Notes: a model not told the origin generated them from the sequence alone. A stretch of DNA of 64,000 nucleotides from Nonomuraea antri (GCF_013283785.1 NZ_JABCPZ010000030.1:1-64000), one strand, 5' to 3'. Positions 1 through 9,167 are shown, counted from the first letter of the stretch. Program-made: numbers and translations.

Positions 1-132
1 ATCGCCGCCGAGGTGGCGGGGTTCATGCTCAAGGACGCCGGCCCCGACGAGCTCGTCGCCGCCATCCGGACCGTGGCCGCGGGCGGCCGGGTGCTCGATC
101 CGCAGCTCGCCTACGCCGTGCTGGGCGTCGTC
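1..132 (+). pseudogene. 3' remnant of a NarL-type response regulator (receiver domain end only)
   Basis: Reading frame 1 from the first base gives a peptide typical of the end of a NarL/FixJ receiver domain: a GFMLKDAGPDELVAAIR stretch, where the Lys of LKD is the conserved receiver lysine, followed by VAAGGRVLDPQLA. In intact family members this linker leads to a LuxR-type HTH. Here the similarity stops near base 120 and runs into the 3' end of trxA on the other strand; no HTH follows. The frame stays open only because it runs antisense to trxA. I read it as a truncated, probably dead gene whose 5' part lies outside the window. Confidence 0.55.
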
Positions 133-447
133 CTAGATGATGCCCTCGAGCTCGCGAAGCAGCATGGCCTTCGGCTTGGCGCCGATGATCTGCTTGACGA
201 CCTCTCCACCCTTGTAGACGTTCATCGTCGGAATCTGGAGCACACCGTATTCACGCGGCACATCCGGGTTCTCGTCGATGTTGAGCTTGACGATCTCCAG
301 CTTGTCGCCGTACTCGTTCTCGATCTCCTGGAGGATGGGCGCGACCTGACGGCACGGGCCGCACCATTCCGCCCAGAAGTCGACCAGCACCGGCTTGTCG
401 CTCTTCAGTACCTCAGCCTCGAACGTAGCGTCGGTTACAGCCTTCAC
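133..447 (-). CDS. trxA: Thioredoxin
   Basis: A 104-residue cytoplasmic thioredoxin, full length for the family. The active site WCGPC is at residues 28–32 and the cis-proline loop IPT near residue 73, so both redox cysteines and the substrate-binding loop are intact. It reduces protein disulfides and is recharged by the thioredoxin reductase encoded just upstream. The start is GTG at 447, preceded by an AGGAG box. Only 12 bases separate it from the trxB stop, so the two are surely co-transcribed. The order sigM–anti-sigma–trxB–trxA is the conserved actinobacterial arrangement. Confidence 0.96.
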   Translation of the reverse strand: MKAVTDATFEAEVLKSDKPVLVDFWAEWCGPCRQVAPILQEIENEYGDKLEIVKLNIDENPDVPREYGVLQIPTMNVYKGGEVVKQIIGAKPKAMLLRELEGII

Positions 448-459
448 GGGTGCACTCCT

Positions 460-1392
460 TCAGTTCTCGTGGGTGGCGAGCCAGCGCTCGGAGTCGAGTG
501 ACGCCGCGCAACCGGTGCCGGCCGCGGTGATGGCCTGGCGGTAGGTGTGGTCGACCACGTCGCCGGCGGCGAACACGCCGTCGATGTTGGTCGCCGTCGA
601 CGGGGCGGCCACCTTGATGTAGCCGTTCTCGTCGAGGTCGATCTGGCCCTTGACCAGCTCGGTGCGGGGGTCGTGGCCGATGGCCAGGAACAGCGCGTCG
701 GTGGCGAGCTCGCACTCCTCGCCCGACTTCACGTTGCGCAGCTTCACGGCCTCGACCTTGGTGTCGCCCAGGACGTCGGTGATCTCGGAGTCCCAGACGA
801 ACCGGATCTTCTCGTTCGCCAGCGCCCGCTCCTGCATGATCTTGCTGGCCCGCAGGCTGTCGCGGCGGTGCACCACCGTCACCATGCGGCCGAAGCGGGT
901 CAGGAACGTGGCCTCCTCCATGGCGGTGTCGCCGCCGCCGACGACCACGATGTCCTTGTTGCGGAAGAAGAACCCGTCACACGTGGCACACCAGGACACG
1001 CCATGCCCGGACAGCCGCTTCTCGTTCGCCAGGCCGAGCTCGCGATAACCCGAGCCCATGGCCAGGATGACCGACTTGGCGTAGTAGGTGTCGGTGTGGG
1101 TCTTGACCACCTTGGGGTTGGCGTTCAGATCCACCTCGACGACGTCGTCGGCCACCAGCTCGGCGCCGAAGCGCTCGGCCTGCTTGCGCAGGTTGTCCAT
1201 GAGGTCGGGGCCCATGATCCCGTCGGGAAAACCAGGGAAGTTCTCCACGTCGGTGGTGTTCATCAGGGCGCCACCGGCGGTGACGGACCCCTCGAACACC
1301 AGCGGCTGGAGCTCGGCGCGCGCGGAGTAGACGGCCGCGGTGTATCCGGCGGGGCCGGATCCAATAATGATCACGTTACGAACGTCGCTCAA
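460..1392 (-). CDS. trxB: Thioredoxin reductase (NADPH)
   Basis: A 310-residue low-molecular-weight thioredoxin reductase, FAD- and NADPH-dependent. The N-terminal FAD loop GSGPAGY is at residues 11–17, the redox pair CATC at C135 and C138, the NADPH loop GGGDTAMEE lies after it, and FAAGDVVD near the C terminus is the second FAD motif. The frame is open further upstream to 1551, but the family start fits TTG at 1392 with a GAGGAAGG box before it; the upstream extension is low-complexity and unlike the family. It is transcribed with trxA and lies downstream of the SigM pair. Confidence 0.95.
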   Translation of the reverse strand: MSDVRNVIIIGSGPAGYTAAVYSARAELQPLVFEGSVTAGGALMNTTDVENFPGFPDGIMGPDLMDNLRKQAERFGAELVADDVVEVDLNANPKVVKTHTDTYYAKSVILAMGSGYRELGLANEKRLSGHGVSWCATCDGFFFRNKDIVVVGGGDTAMEEATFLTRFGRMVTVVHRRDSLRASKIMQERALANEKIRFVWDSEITDVLGDTKVEAVKLRNVKSGEECELATDALFLAIGHDPRTELVKGQIDLDENGYIKVAAPSTATNIDGVFAAGDVVDHTYRQAITAAGTGCAASLDSERWLATHEN

Positions 1393-1477
1393 CGCTCCAC
1401 GCCTTCCTCGTCTGCTGTTGCCACCGGCGTCAACAGATCCTAGGCCGCCCTGATTCCCAGCCCTACCCACAACGCTG

Positions 1478-1512
1478 GCACAAAACGAAAGAGCCCGCCG
1501 AAGCGGGCTCTG
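1478..1512 (-). terminator. Rho-independent terminator after the anti-sigma gene
   Basis: A perfect stem, AGAGCCCGC / GCGGGCTCT (1490–1512), is followed on the minus strand by a T-rich run (TTTCGTTTTG). It lies just after the stop of the anti-sigma gene and about 90 bp before the trxB start, so it separates the sigM–anti-sigma transcript from trxBA, at least in part. Confidence 0.75.
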
Positions 1513-1537
1513 ACGTGGGTTTTCGCTTACGTGCTCG

Positions 1538-2449
1538 TCACCAGCGGCCAAGACTCGGCTTGCGCAGGTTCTTGCAGTTGAACGGGTCGACGACGTCGAG
1601 CCGCACCTGCTGCTTCGCCTGGTTCTTCCAGGAGACCACGACGAGCGCCTCCTGGCCGTTGTACTGGCCCTGGTCGACGGCGAAGGGCTTGAGCTTCGAC
1701 CGGTCGGACACCTGGGAGACGCACCGCTCGACCTTCGCCATGTCGGGCGCGGCCCCGCCCCAGATGGGAGCGGGAGCGAGGTAGCCCTGGAGCGGCTGGC
1801 GCAGCGCGGTGTCGCTGTAGTTGTAGTCGCTGTCGGTCAGCGCGTACGAACGAACCCGCGCATGACTCCTGGTCGGCTCCTGCGCGATCACGCCGCCGCC
1901 CTTGACGTCGGTCGTGCCGCTGGTGGTGCCGCCGCCCGAGGCCAGCAGCCCCGTGGAGACCGCCAGCGTGCCCACCACCGCGGCCGACGCGGCGGCGGCC
2001 ACGATGGGCATCGCCCACCTGCGCCCTCGCGAGGCCCGCCGCCTGGCGGGGACGATGGTGCCGTCGTCGGAGACCACCCCGAGGCGCACCGGCTCCAGGA
2101 CCGACCCGAGAACCGGCTCGGGGACCGCGACCGGCTGCTCCCACGGGGAGTCCCGCATGAGCTCATCCCAGTCAGGGGTTTCCGCCAGGCCGACACCTCC
2201 CCGGCGAGCTCCGCGAGTCTCCGCTTCGGCGGCCAATGCCTTGTCGATGCGCAGCGCGACACCCATCGGCATGGCCGGGGTCGGAGTCGCCGCGAGCACC
2301 TCTCGAACCGCCGCCAGGTCTGCCAGTAGCTCCCCGCAGGGGTCACAGACCGCGAGATGCTCGCGGACCTGGCGTGCCGTGCCGACGTCTAGGAGACCCT
2401 CGGCCAGCTCGGCCAGGATTTCCAGATCGTAGTGCGTATCACCCGTCAC
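1538..2449 (-). CDS. Membrane anti-sigma factor with zinc-binding ZAS motif, partner of SigM
   Basis: About 303 residues. The N-terminal cytoplasmic part carries a zinc anti-sigma motif H31-x3-C35-x2-C38. An acidic and Pro-rich linker follows, then one hydrophobic segment near residues 142–165, then an extracytoplasmic domain with two cysteines that could pair. Family knowledge: such proteins bind and silence their cognate ECF sigma factor and release it on envelope or redox stress. The start is GTG at 2449, with GGGAG upstream, overlapping the end of the sigma gene by 11 bases, so translation is probably coupled. Position and layout match mycobacterial rsmA, but the extracytoplasmic part is larger and I do not recognise its fold. 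Confidence 0.85.
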   Translation of the reverse strand: MTGDTHYDLEILAELAEGLLDVGTARQVREHLAVCDPCGELLADLAAVREVLAATPTPAMPMGVALRIDKALAAEAETRGARRGGVGLAETPDWDELMRDSPWEQPVAVPEPVLGSVLEPVRLGVVSDDGTIVPARRRASRGRRWAMPIVAAAASAAVVGTLAVSTGLLASGGGTTSGTTDVKGGGVIAQEPTRSHARVRSYALTDSDYNYSDTALRQPLQGYLAPAPIWGGAAPDMAKVERCVSQVSDRSKLKPFAVDQGQYNGQEALVVVSWKNQAKQQVRLDVVDPFNCKNLRKPSLGRW

Positions 2450-3074
2450 GAAGTTCTGCTCCCTTCGCGGATGAGACGCGGTTGAGGTCCGAACGGTTCC
2501 GCAGATGGGAAAGAATTGGGGCAAGTTTCGCGCGACCGCGCGCACATCGGCTCTTCACCGTGCCGCTGGGCACCTCCAGCACTTGAGCTGCGTCTTCGAC
2601 CGAATACCCCATCATGTCGACGAGGACGAGCGCCGCCCGCTGGTCGGTGGGCAGCAGTTTCAGCGCGGCCGAGACCTCCATGGAGACCTCGCGCTCCACG
2701 GTCTGGTCGGGCAGCGGGGTTTCGCGTTCAGCGGCCTCGATGAGCTCGTCGTCGGCCACGGGACGGACGGACTTGCGCCGCATCCTGTCGAGACAGGCGT
2801 TGACCACGATCCGGTGCAGCCAGGTCGTGACGGCCGCTTCGCCGCGAAACGTGGCGGCCTTGCGATAGGCGGAGACGAACGCGTCCTGAACGGCGTCGGC
2901 CGCCTCGTCAGGATCGCCCAGCGTACGCAGGGCCACCGCCCACATACGGTCGCGGTGCCTCTTGACGATTTCACTGAACGCGTGTGGATCCCCGTTGATA
3001 TGCGCGGTCAGCAGCTCGGCGTCTGTGACCGCCGGCCGCTCCGCTGATGAGGGTGTCTCGGGTGGGGAGTTCAC
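2439..3074 (-). CDS. sigM: ECF RNA polymerase sigma factor, SigM type
   Basis: A 211-residue group 4 sigma factor. Region 2 (HRDRMWAVALRTLGDPDEAAD, then DAFVSAYRKA) lies around residues 40–75, with FRGEAAVTTWLHRIVVNACL just after it. Region 4, the -35-binding HTH, spans about residues 140–190 (LPTDQRAALVLVDMMGYS, then VPSGTVKSRCARGR). The GTG start at 3074 has an AGGAAA box. The next gene is its anti-sigma factor, overlapping by 11 bases, and the trxBA pair follows, as in mycobacteria. The region after HTH helices is slightly longer than usual but ends normally. Confidence 0.93.
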   Translation of the reverse strand: MNSPPETPSSAERPAVTDAELLTAHINGDPHAFSEIVKRHRDRMWAVALRTLGDPDEAADAVQDAFVSAYRKAATFRGEAAVTTWLHRIVVNACLDRMRRKSVRPVADDELIEAAERETPLPDQTVEREVSMEVSAALKLLPTDQRAALVLVDMMGYSVEDAAQVLEVPSGTVKSRCARGRAKLAPILSHLRNRSDLNRVSSAKGAELRDG

Positions 3075-3089
3075 AAGAGAGTTTCCTGA

Positions 3090-4592
3090 TTATGCCGATC
3101 CGGGAGAGTGCACCACTACTTCATAGATGGTGCCATGAAACTTGCCTGCGTCCGCCGGAACACGCGTAAACCAGATCAAAACGTACTGGCCACTTGCCGC
3201 TCGCTCGGGGGTCAAGGTGATCTTGCCCGCCGCGTTCGTCTTGCTCGCCACGGTCTTGAGCGAGCCCAGTTCGGGGGAGTCGCCCACCTTGAGCTCGACG
3301 CTCGCGCCCGGAGCCTCGGACAGCGTCGCCACGACGTCGCTGATCTGCATCGACTTGCCCATGTCGAGCAGCAGCCCGACACCGGGCTTGAGATTGCCCA
3401 GGTCGGCGCTGTTGTAGTTGGTGGTCTTCCAGAACGTGCTCGGCTTGCCGTCGATGGCCAGCCTGGCCATCTCGGGGTGCTCTTCCCGGTCGTCGCCCAG
3501 CGGGTCGAAGCCCTGCGCCCCGGCCGCCTTGACGGTCTGCGGCTCGGCCGAGCTGGACTTCGACGTGGACGGCGTCGTGCCCGCCTCCGGTGGGGTGGGG
3601 CTGCCCAGGCTGCGGCCGATCGTCCAGGCGCCGACCCCGACCGCGGCGATGACCAGCAGCACCACCAGCGTCATCAGCACCCGGTTGAGCGTGCTGCCGC
3701 CGCCGTTCTGCACGCGTACGGGCGCCTGATGGATGGCCGTCGGCCGGTGCTTGACCTCCACGCCCTCGGCGTGCGAGGCCGCGGTGACGGCGGGCGGCGT
3801 GGCCGGGTAGGAGATCGGGATGGGCATCGGCCTGGCGACGTCGGCCAGCGACTCGGCCACGTCGGCCGGGCTGGTCAGCGCCCCCTGGCCCCTGCGCGAC
3901 TCGGGCAGGCACGCGCGTACGGTGACCGTGTCGAGATAGCCGGGCACCCCGGCCGTCACCTGGCGCGGCGTGCAGAAATGCCCGTCGGTCATCGGGGCGG
4001 CGGGCAGCCCGCCCTCTTCCTCGTCGCCCGGCCAGTGGCCGGTCAGCCCGGCGTACAGCAGGCGGCCGAGGCCCTCGGCGTCCTCCAGCGCGGGCTGGTC
4101 GGTGGTGAGCCCGGCCAGCGCGGCGTCGACCGCCACGCCGAGCACCTTGACCGTGTTGCCCGTCGTCCAGACCAGGTGGGCCGGGCGCAGGCACAGGTGG
4201 TACAGGTCGGCGTCGTGGGCGTGCGCGATGGCCTCGGCGGCCTCGGCCACCAGGCCGGCGGCGCGCTCGGGCTCCAGCGGGCCGGCCGCGAGCAGGTCGG
4301 TCAGGGTCTCGCCGGTGACCCACTCGCTGACCACGTAGGAGTGGTCGTCGTCTTGGGCCGCGTCGAACACCTGGGTCAGGCGCGGGTCGGTCAGCCGGCT
4401 CGCGGCGCGGGCGGCGGTGACCACCTCGTGCACGCGGGGGAAGTCGGGGGCGAAGGTGTGCACCGCCACCGGCCTGGCCAGGATCTCGTCGATGGCCTTC
4501 CACAGGGTGGCGCCGTCGGACTCGCTGACCCGGTCTTCCAGCCGGAAGCGTTCGGCGAGGCGCGTGCCTGGCTCGACCGCAGACGTGCTCAC
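3090..4592 (-). CDS. Membrane-anchored protein-kinase-like (pseudokinase) protein with extracytoplasmic discoidin-like domain
   Basis: About 500 residues. The first 270 resemble a Ser/Thr kinase fold, but the catalytic HRDxxxxN loop is replaced by HLCLRPAHL and the DFG position reads LGVAVD, so it is very likely inactive. One transmembrane helix follows (RVLMTLVVLLVIAAVGVGAW, near residue 310), then a Thr/Ser/Pro-rich spacer and a C-terminal domain with an AIDGKPSTFWKTT stretch typical of discoidin-like domains. In mycobacteria the pseudokinase is fused to MurJ (MviN) and recruits FhaA; here it is a separate gene next to murJ. I chose GTG at 4592; an upstream start at 4658 is possible. Confidence 0.8.
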   Translation of the reverse strand: MSTSAVEPGTRLAERFRLEDRVSESDGATLWKAIDEILARPVAVHTFAPDFPRVHEVVTAARAASRLTDPRLTQVFDAAQDDDHSYVVSEWVTGETLTDLLAAGPLEPERAAGLVAEAAEAIAHAHDADLYHLCLRPAHLVWTTGNTVKVLGVAVDAALAGLTTDQPALEDAEGLGRLLYAGLTGHWPGDEEEGGLPAAPMTDGHFCTPRQVTAGVPGYLDTVTVRACLPESRRGQGALTSPADVAESLADVARPMPIPISYPATPPAVTAASHAEGVEVKHRPTAIHQAPVRVQNGGGSTLNRVLMTLVVLLVIAAVGVGAWTIGRSLGSPTPPEAGTTPSTSKSSSAEPQTVKAAGAQGFDPLGDDREEHPEMARLAIDGKPSTFWKTTNYNSADLGNLKPGVGLLLDMGKSMQISDVVATLSEAPGASVELKVGDSPELGSLKTVASKTNAAGKITLTPERAASGQYVLIWFTRVPADAGKFHGTIYEVVVHSPGSA

Positions 4593-4756
4593 TGGATCAC
4601 TCCGCTCGGCCGATCGGGCGTGCTCATGACTCGACTCACCTGCGTGGCCGTGTCCCACGTAGGCACGCTATGCCGGGTGGATCCGCCCACGCCCCTCCTG
4701 CTTCCATTCGCGCGTGTCGGGCACCATGGTAGTGCCGAGTCGATTCCGCCCGCCTC

Positions 4757-6370
4757 CTAACGACCTACCCGTCCCGCAACCATCCCAACGATCGAGTTGA
4801 CCTCCGGGATGCGCATCTTGTGCGCCACACCCAGGTAGAGCAGCATGCCGAGCCCGCCGCCGACGGCCAGCGTGATCAGCGAGTTGAGGAACCCGGGCCG
4901 GCCGAAGATCTCCTGAACCAGCCACACCGAGGCCAGTGCCAGCGCGGCGGTGGGCAGCGCGGCCAGGTACATCCTGGTCAGCCCCGACCCGATCGACCAG
5001 CCGCCCAGCCCCCGTATCCGGCGCGCGGCCAGGTTCCAGGCCAGGACCGCGCCCAGCGCGTACGCCACGGCGTAGGCGAAGGCCAGGCCCATGACCACGT
5101 ACGCGGCCGGCAACGTGAAGTACAGGATCACCATGAGCGCCGCGTTGACGGCGGTCACCCCGGCGCCGACGTACACCGGCGTGCGGGTGTCGCCGAAGCT
5201 GTAGAAGACCCGCAGCAGCAGCTGGAAGATCGCGAACGGCATCAGCGCCAGCCCGTAGACCTGCAGCACGTTGCCGATGTAGACGGCGTCGGGGACGGTG
5301 GTGTTGCCGTGGGCGTAGATCGGCACGGTGATGGCCGGGCCGAGCACCATCAGCAGCAGCGACACCGGCACCATCACCGAGCTGATCAGCCGCACCGCCG
5401 ACTGGAACTCGCCGCGCACGTCGTCGAGCCGCCCCTCGCCGTACGCCCGGCTCATCCGCGGCAGCATGGCCGTGATCACCGAGACGCCGATGACCCCGTA
5501 GGGGAGCTGGAAGAGCTGGAAGGCGAAGGTGTAGGGGGTGAAGCCGTGGTTGGGCACCTCGTCGCCCGCCGACGTGGCCAGGTTGGTGGTCACCAGGAAG
5601 CCGAGCTGCGTGATCACCACGTAGCCGATGGTCCACACGCCCATCCTGGCCATCTCGCCCAGCCGCGCGTTACGCAGGTCGAAGCGGGGCTTGAAGGAGA
5701 AGCCGATGCGCTTGAGCGAGATGATCAGCACGATGGCCTGGGCCACGATGCCGGCCGTGGTGCCCAGGCCGAGCAGCGCGAGCTGACCGTCGGTGACCTT
5801 GTCGACCTCGCTGCCGTCGGGGCCGGCGATCGTCGCGAACGCGAACATCGTCGCGATGACCACCAGGTTGTTGACCACCGGCGCCCACATCGGGGCGGCG
5901 AAGCGGTCGCGGGTGTTGAGAATCGCGCCGGCCACCGCGCCGATGCCGAAGAAGGCCAGCTGCGGCAGGATGAACCTGGCCAGCAGCACCGCGACCTCGA
6001 ACTTGGCGCTGTCCGGCGCCCAGTTGGTGGTGTAGAGGTCGATCAGCAGCGGCGCGGCCCACACCGACAGCGCCGCGACCACGATCAGCGCGATCGTGAC
6101 GAGCGTCATCAGCCGCTGCTCGTAGGCACGGCCGCCGTCGGGGTCCTGCTGCTGCGCCCGCACGATCATCGGCACCACGACGCTGCTCAGCACGCCGAGC
6201 AGCAGCAGGTCGAGGATGCTGTACGGGATCGCGTAGGCCGCGTTGTAGGCGTCGCCCATGGCGGCGGTGCCGACGGCGTAGGCCAGGACCATGGTGCGGA
6301 CGAAACCGGTGACTCTGGACACCATCGTGCCCGCGGCCATGATCGCGCTGGCCCGCAGGATGCGGCTCAT
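4757..6370 (-). CDS. murJ: Lipid II flippase MurJ (MviN)
   Basis: A 537-residue polytopic membrane protein of the MurJ/MATE-fold group. It opens with SRILRASAIMAAGTMVSRVTG, the hallmark N terminus of MurJ, and shows about fourteen hydrophobic segments. It moves lipid-linked peptidoglycan precursors across the membrane. It starts with ATG overlapping the stop of the upstream DUF6049 gene (ATGA), so the two are translationally coupled. It lacks the C-terminal pseudokinase present in mycobacterial MviN, which here is the next gene downstream. Confidence 0.94.
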   Translation of the reverse strand: MSRILRASAIMAAGTMVSRVTGFVRTMVLAYAVGTAAMGDAYNAAYAIPYSILDLLLLGVLSSVVVPMIVRAQQQDPDGGRAYEQRLMTLVTIALIVVAALSVWAAPLLIDLYTTNWAPDSAKFEVAVLLARFILPQLAFFGIGAVAGAILNTRDRFAAPMWAPVVNNLVVIATMFAFATIAGPDGSEVDKVTDGQLALLGLGTTAGIVAQAIVLIISLKRIGFSFKPRFDLRNARLGEMARMGVWTIGYVVITQLGFLVTTNLATSAGDEVPNHGFTPYTFAFQLFQLPYGVIGVSVITAMLPRMSRAYGEGRLDDVRGEFQSAVRLISSVMVPVSLLLMVLGPAITVPIYAHGNTTVPDAVYIGNVLQVYGLALMPFAIFQLLLRVFYSFGDTRTPVYVGAGVTAVNAALMVILYFTLPAAYVVMGLAFAYAVAYALGAVLAWNLAARRIRGLGGWSIGSGLTRMYLAALPTAALALASVWLVQEIFGRPGFLNSLITLAVGGGLGMLLYLGVAHKMRIPEVNSIVGMVAGRVGR

Positions 6371-8481
6371 ACGGCCTCACTCTCCCGTAGTTTCGCCGCC
6401 CGCGCGAGCCGTCGTTCCGACCTGCGGCGCAGGATCCGCAGCACCACGGCGGCCAGCATCACGGTCAGCGCCGCCCCGACGATCACCAGCGCGATGCCGG
6501 TGTAGCCGGTGGTGCGGATGGTCAGCTTCTCCGCCTCGCCGTACGGCTGGCCGTCGGCGGTGAGCAACTGGACGGACACGGTCGCGTCGCCGCTGTCGCT
6601 GGTGCCCTCGGGGACCTGCATCCGCACCTGGATCGTGCCGCTCTGCCCGGGTTCGATCGTCAGCTTCTCGACGATGTCGACCGACAGCAGTTCGGGATTG
6701 TTCGACTTGACGTCGATCTTCAGCGTGACCCTGGAGTCGAGGCCGTTCTTCACGCTGATGGGGACCTCGCCGTTGCGGCCGGCCAGGGTCCGCGGCCGGT
6801 CGGGGCCGACGCCGGTGATCTGGATCTTGTCCGTCCTGGCCTCGACCACCGAGTCGACCAGCTTGGTCGCGCCGCGTCCGGTGCGGGTGCTGGTGCGCCA
6901 GGCCGACGAGGTGAGCCTGAGCACCGCGGTGTCGAAGCCGGAAGCCCGCTTGTCGGCGGTGATCAGCGAGGTGAGCTGCGCCTTCCAGGCGACGTCCTTG
7001 ACCGGCTCCAGGTATTTCGCGCTCAGCTCGTCGCCGCGGTTCTGGTCGGTGTAGACCGGGCCGGAGCGCGGGACCGAGGCCTTGCTCGGCTGGAGCTCGT
7101 TGAGCGGGGTCAGCGTCAGCCAGGGCAGCCGGGCCGCGGTCCGCAGCAGGCCGCTGACGAGCGTGGGGTTGGGGTTCCAGCGCCGGGACGGCGCGACGAC
7201 CAGCGACCTGGGCAGGGTCTGCCCGGGCTCGGTGGCGATCATCGCGGTCTCGGCGATGAAGCGCTGGGTGCTGAGCAGCGTCGTGGTGGGCGCGGTCGGC
7301 TCGAACAGCCGGCTCAGCTCGGGGTCGGCGACCAGCGCGGTGACCGGGCCGTTCACGGTGTCGATCGTGGACGCGGCGTCGGGCGTGGTCGCGGTGGGGG
7401 TCTGCGGCGGCAGGTTCGTGGCGTTGAGCAGGACCCGGTCGACCCGGTCCTTGCTCACCGCGAGCAGGTCGAGCGCGTCGGCGTCGAGCACGCCCGCGGG
7501 CGGCCAGTTCGTGGTGGTCTGCGCGTTGCGGTTGAGCAGCGAGCGTGCGGTCTGCCCGCCCAGCTCGATCGCCCTGCTGGTCTGACCGTCGAGCCCCTGG
7601 TGCGCCAGCGCGGTGATGTCGGGGTCGGCGTACGGCGTGGCCACCACCGGGGAGGCGGCCAGCGAGGTGCGCATGCTCTGCAGCCACTGCGCGGCGTTGG
7701 GGTCGGCCGGCTTCTCCTGCGTCTCCTTCTTCGTCTTGACCGTGTATTTCCTGGTCATCGCCTGCACGTCGTCGAGCAGGGCGGGCTCGAAGAACCAGGT
7801 GACGGACTTGGGCGCGGTCTGCGCGATGCGAGCCAGGTCGGCCAGCCGGCCCTTGCCGGTCAGGGACTGGCTCAGCTTGTCGTCGAAGAAGGTCGAGCCG
7901 TCGGCCCGGTGCGGCTGGTCGATCACCGGCAGCGCGATGGCCAGGCGGTTCTTCGGCAGCGCGGGCGTCATGGGCGGGGCGTAGGTGAGGAAGGTCTTCT
8001 GCGCGACGACGCCCACGCCGCTCTGCGCCACCTCGACCGCGACCGGGTAGACGCCGAACGAGGTCAGCCCGAGCTGCGCGGGCGTCCTGACGATCTCGAA
8101 CGGGACCGAGGCGCCCGCGGCGAGCGCCTGGATGGGCACGAAGGAGGACTCGGAGACGAGCGGCGGCTTGGCGTTCGGGTCGTCGTGGTAGGCCGCCATC
8201 GCCGTGCGGTCGGCGAACCGCTGCGAGGTGTAACGCAACTGCACTCTCAGCCACGACAGCGGCGCTCCGGTGTCGTTGCGCACGACACCGGAGATCTTGA
8301 TCTCGTCGTTGGGCGTCTTGGGCACCTCGGGTGTGATCGAGGTGATCGAGACGGCGATCGACTGCCTGTTCGCCTGGGTGACGGCCGGCGCGTTCGCGGC
8401 AGCGGTGGTCGGCGTCGCCGCCACCAGAGGGGCGAGCAACGCTGCGGACAGTGCGGCGAGCAGCGCGGCCTTACGGATCAC
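6367..8481 (-). CDS. Secreted, C-terminally membrane-anchored DUF6049-type protein
   Basis: 704 residues with an N-terminal signal peptide (MIRKAALLAALSAALLAPLV), a large extracytoplasmic region, and one C-terminal membrane helix (IALVIVGAALTVMLAAVVL) followed by a basic tail. It corresponds in position to M. tuberculosis Rv3909, the uncharacterised partner of MviN. Several beta-rich stretches (VVRNDTGAPLSWLRVQLRYT near the start and LTIEPGQSGTIQVRMQVPEG near the end) suggest Ig-like domains. GTG start; the last bases overlap murJ by 4 nt. A cell-wall assembly role together with MurJ is inference from conserved synteny. Confidence 0.85.
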   Translation of the reverse strand: MIRKAALLAALSAALLAPLVAATPTTAAANAPAVTQANRQSIAVSITSITPEVPKTPNDEIKISGVVRNDTGAPLSWLRVQLRYTSQRFADRTAMAAYHDDPNAKPPLVSESSFVPIQALAAGASVPFEIVRTPAQLGLTSFGVYPVAVEVAQSGVGVVAQKTFLTYAPPMTPALPKNRLAIALPVIDQPHRADGSTFFDDKLSQSLTGKGRLADLARIAQTAPKSVTWFFEPALLDDVQAMTRKYTVKTKKETQEKPADPNAAQWLQSMRTSLAASPVVATPYADPDITALAHQGLDGQTSRAIELGGQTARSLLNRNAQTTTNWPPAGVLDADALDLLAVSKDRVDRVLLNATNLPPQTPTATTPDAASTIDTVNGPVTALVADPELSRLFEPTAPTTTLLSTQRFIAETAMIATEPGQTLPRSLVVAPSRRWNPNPTLVSGLLRTAARLPWLTLTPLNELQPSKASVPRSGPVYTDQNRGDELSAKYLEPVKDVAWKAQLTSLITADKRASGFDTAVLRLTSSAWRTSTRTGRGATKLVDSVVEARTDKIQITGVGPDRPRTLAGRNGEVPISVKNGLDSRVTLKIDVKSNNPELLSVDIVEKLTIEPGQSGTIQVRMQVPEGTSDSGDATVSVQLLTADGQPYGEAEKLTIRTTGYTGIALVIVGAALTVMLAAVVLRILRRRSERRLARAAKLRESEAV

Positions 8482-8531
8482 GCGTCTGCCCGGGCTGGAG
8501 TACGACGACGCACGCCCGCAATGGTACGGGC

Positions 8532-9056
8532 TCAGTGCCGCGGCGCGACCGCCTCACGGGATCCTCGCGGCCGCGGCACCCGTAGGTCCACCATCTTTCC
8601 GGTCAGCAGAGTGAGCAGGTCGAGTGCGCCGAGCATGAGCGCCGTGTGGCGTTCGCCGGTGGCGGTGAACACGGGTTCGTCGTCGACGACCAGCCGTTCG
8701 TCGATGAGCACGGGCAGCGATTCCGGCAGCAGCAACGGGCTGACCAGCCCGTCGGCGTAGTCGGTCGCGGAGTTGACCAGGAACGCCGGCGCCGGGCGCA
8801 CCTGCCGCGCGCCGAGCAGCCCGCCGACCGCTCCCGGCCTGGGTGGCGCCGCCGCCGTGGACACGACCGCGACGACGACCTCGCGGCCGATCCTCATGGC
8901 GACCTCGAACACCGTGACCACCACGCACCGCTCGGGTGCCGCGGAGACCGTCTCTGGCAGCTCTTCCGCGCATGTCATGGGGCGCGGAAGGCGTACGATC
9001 TCATGATGGACCTGGTGTGCGAGGAGCCAGCGGTGGAGCGCGAGGGCGTCCTTCAT
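8532..9056 (-). CDS. YbaK/EbsC-family (aminoacyl-tRNA deacylase-like) protein
   Basis: A 174-residue single-domain protein of the YbaK/ProX-like family, whose characterised members hydrolyse mischarged aminoacyl-tRNAs. The start MKDALALHRWLLAHQVHHEI resembles the usual family N terminus. The central part is less well conserved and I could not locate the usual catalytic lysine with certainty. The ATG at 9056 follows a strong AAGGAGG box. It is divergent from cca, which also acts on tRNA, and the two share a 111-bp intergenic region. Confidence 0.7.
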   Translation of the reverse strand: MKDALALHRWLLAHQVHHEIVRLPRPMTCAEELPETVSAAPERCVVVTVFEVAMRIGREVVVAVVSTAAAPPRPGAVGGLLGARQVRPAPAFLVNSATDYADGLVSPLLLPESLPVLIDERLVVDDEPVFTATGERHTALMLGALDLLTLLTGKMVDLRVPRPRGSREAVAPRH

Positions 9057-9167
9057 ATGTCCTCCTTGCCTCGTTCCATGGCCCCGACGGTCCTCTGACC
9101 GACGGTAACCCGGACCTGGTGTGGCTCGGGGGATATGTTCCGGGAATAGAAGAAGGACCTACCGAGC

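Noticed and set aside
3090-4592. An active Ser/Thr protein kinase.
   Set aside because: The catalytic loop and DFG motif are replaced (HLCLRPAHL; LGVAVD).
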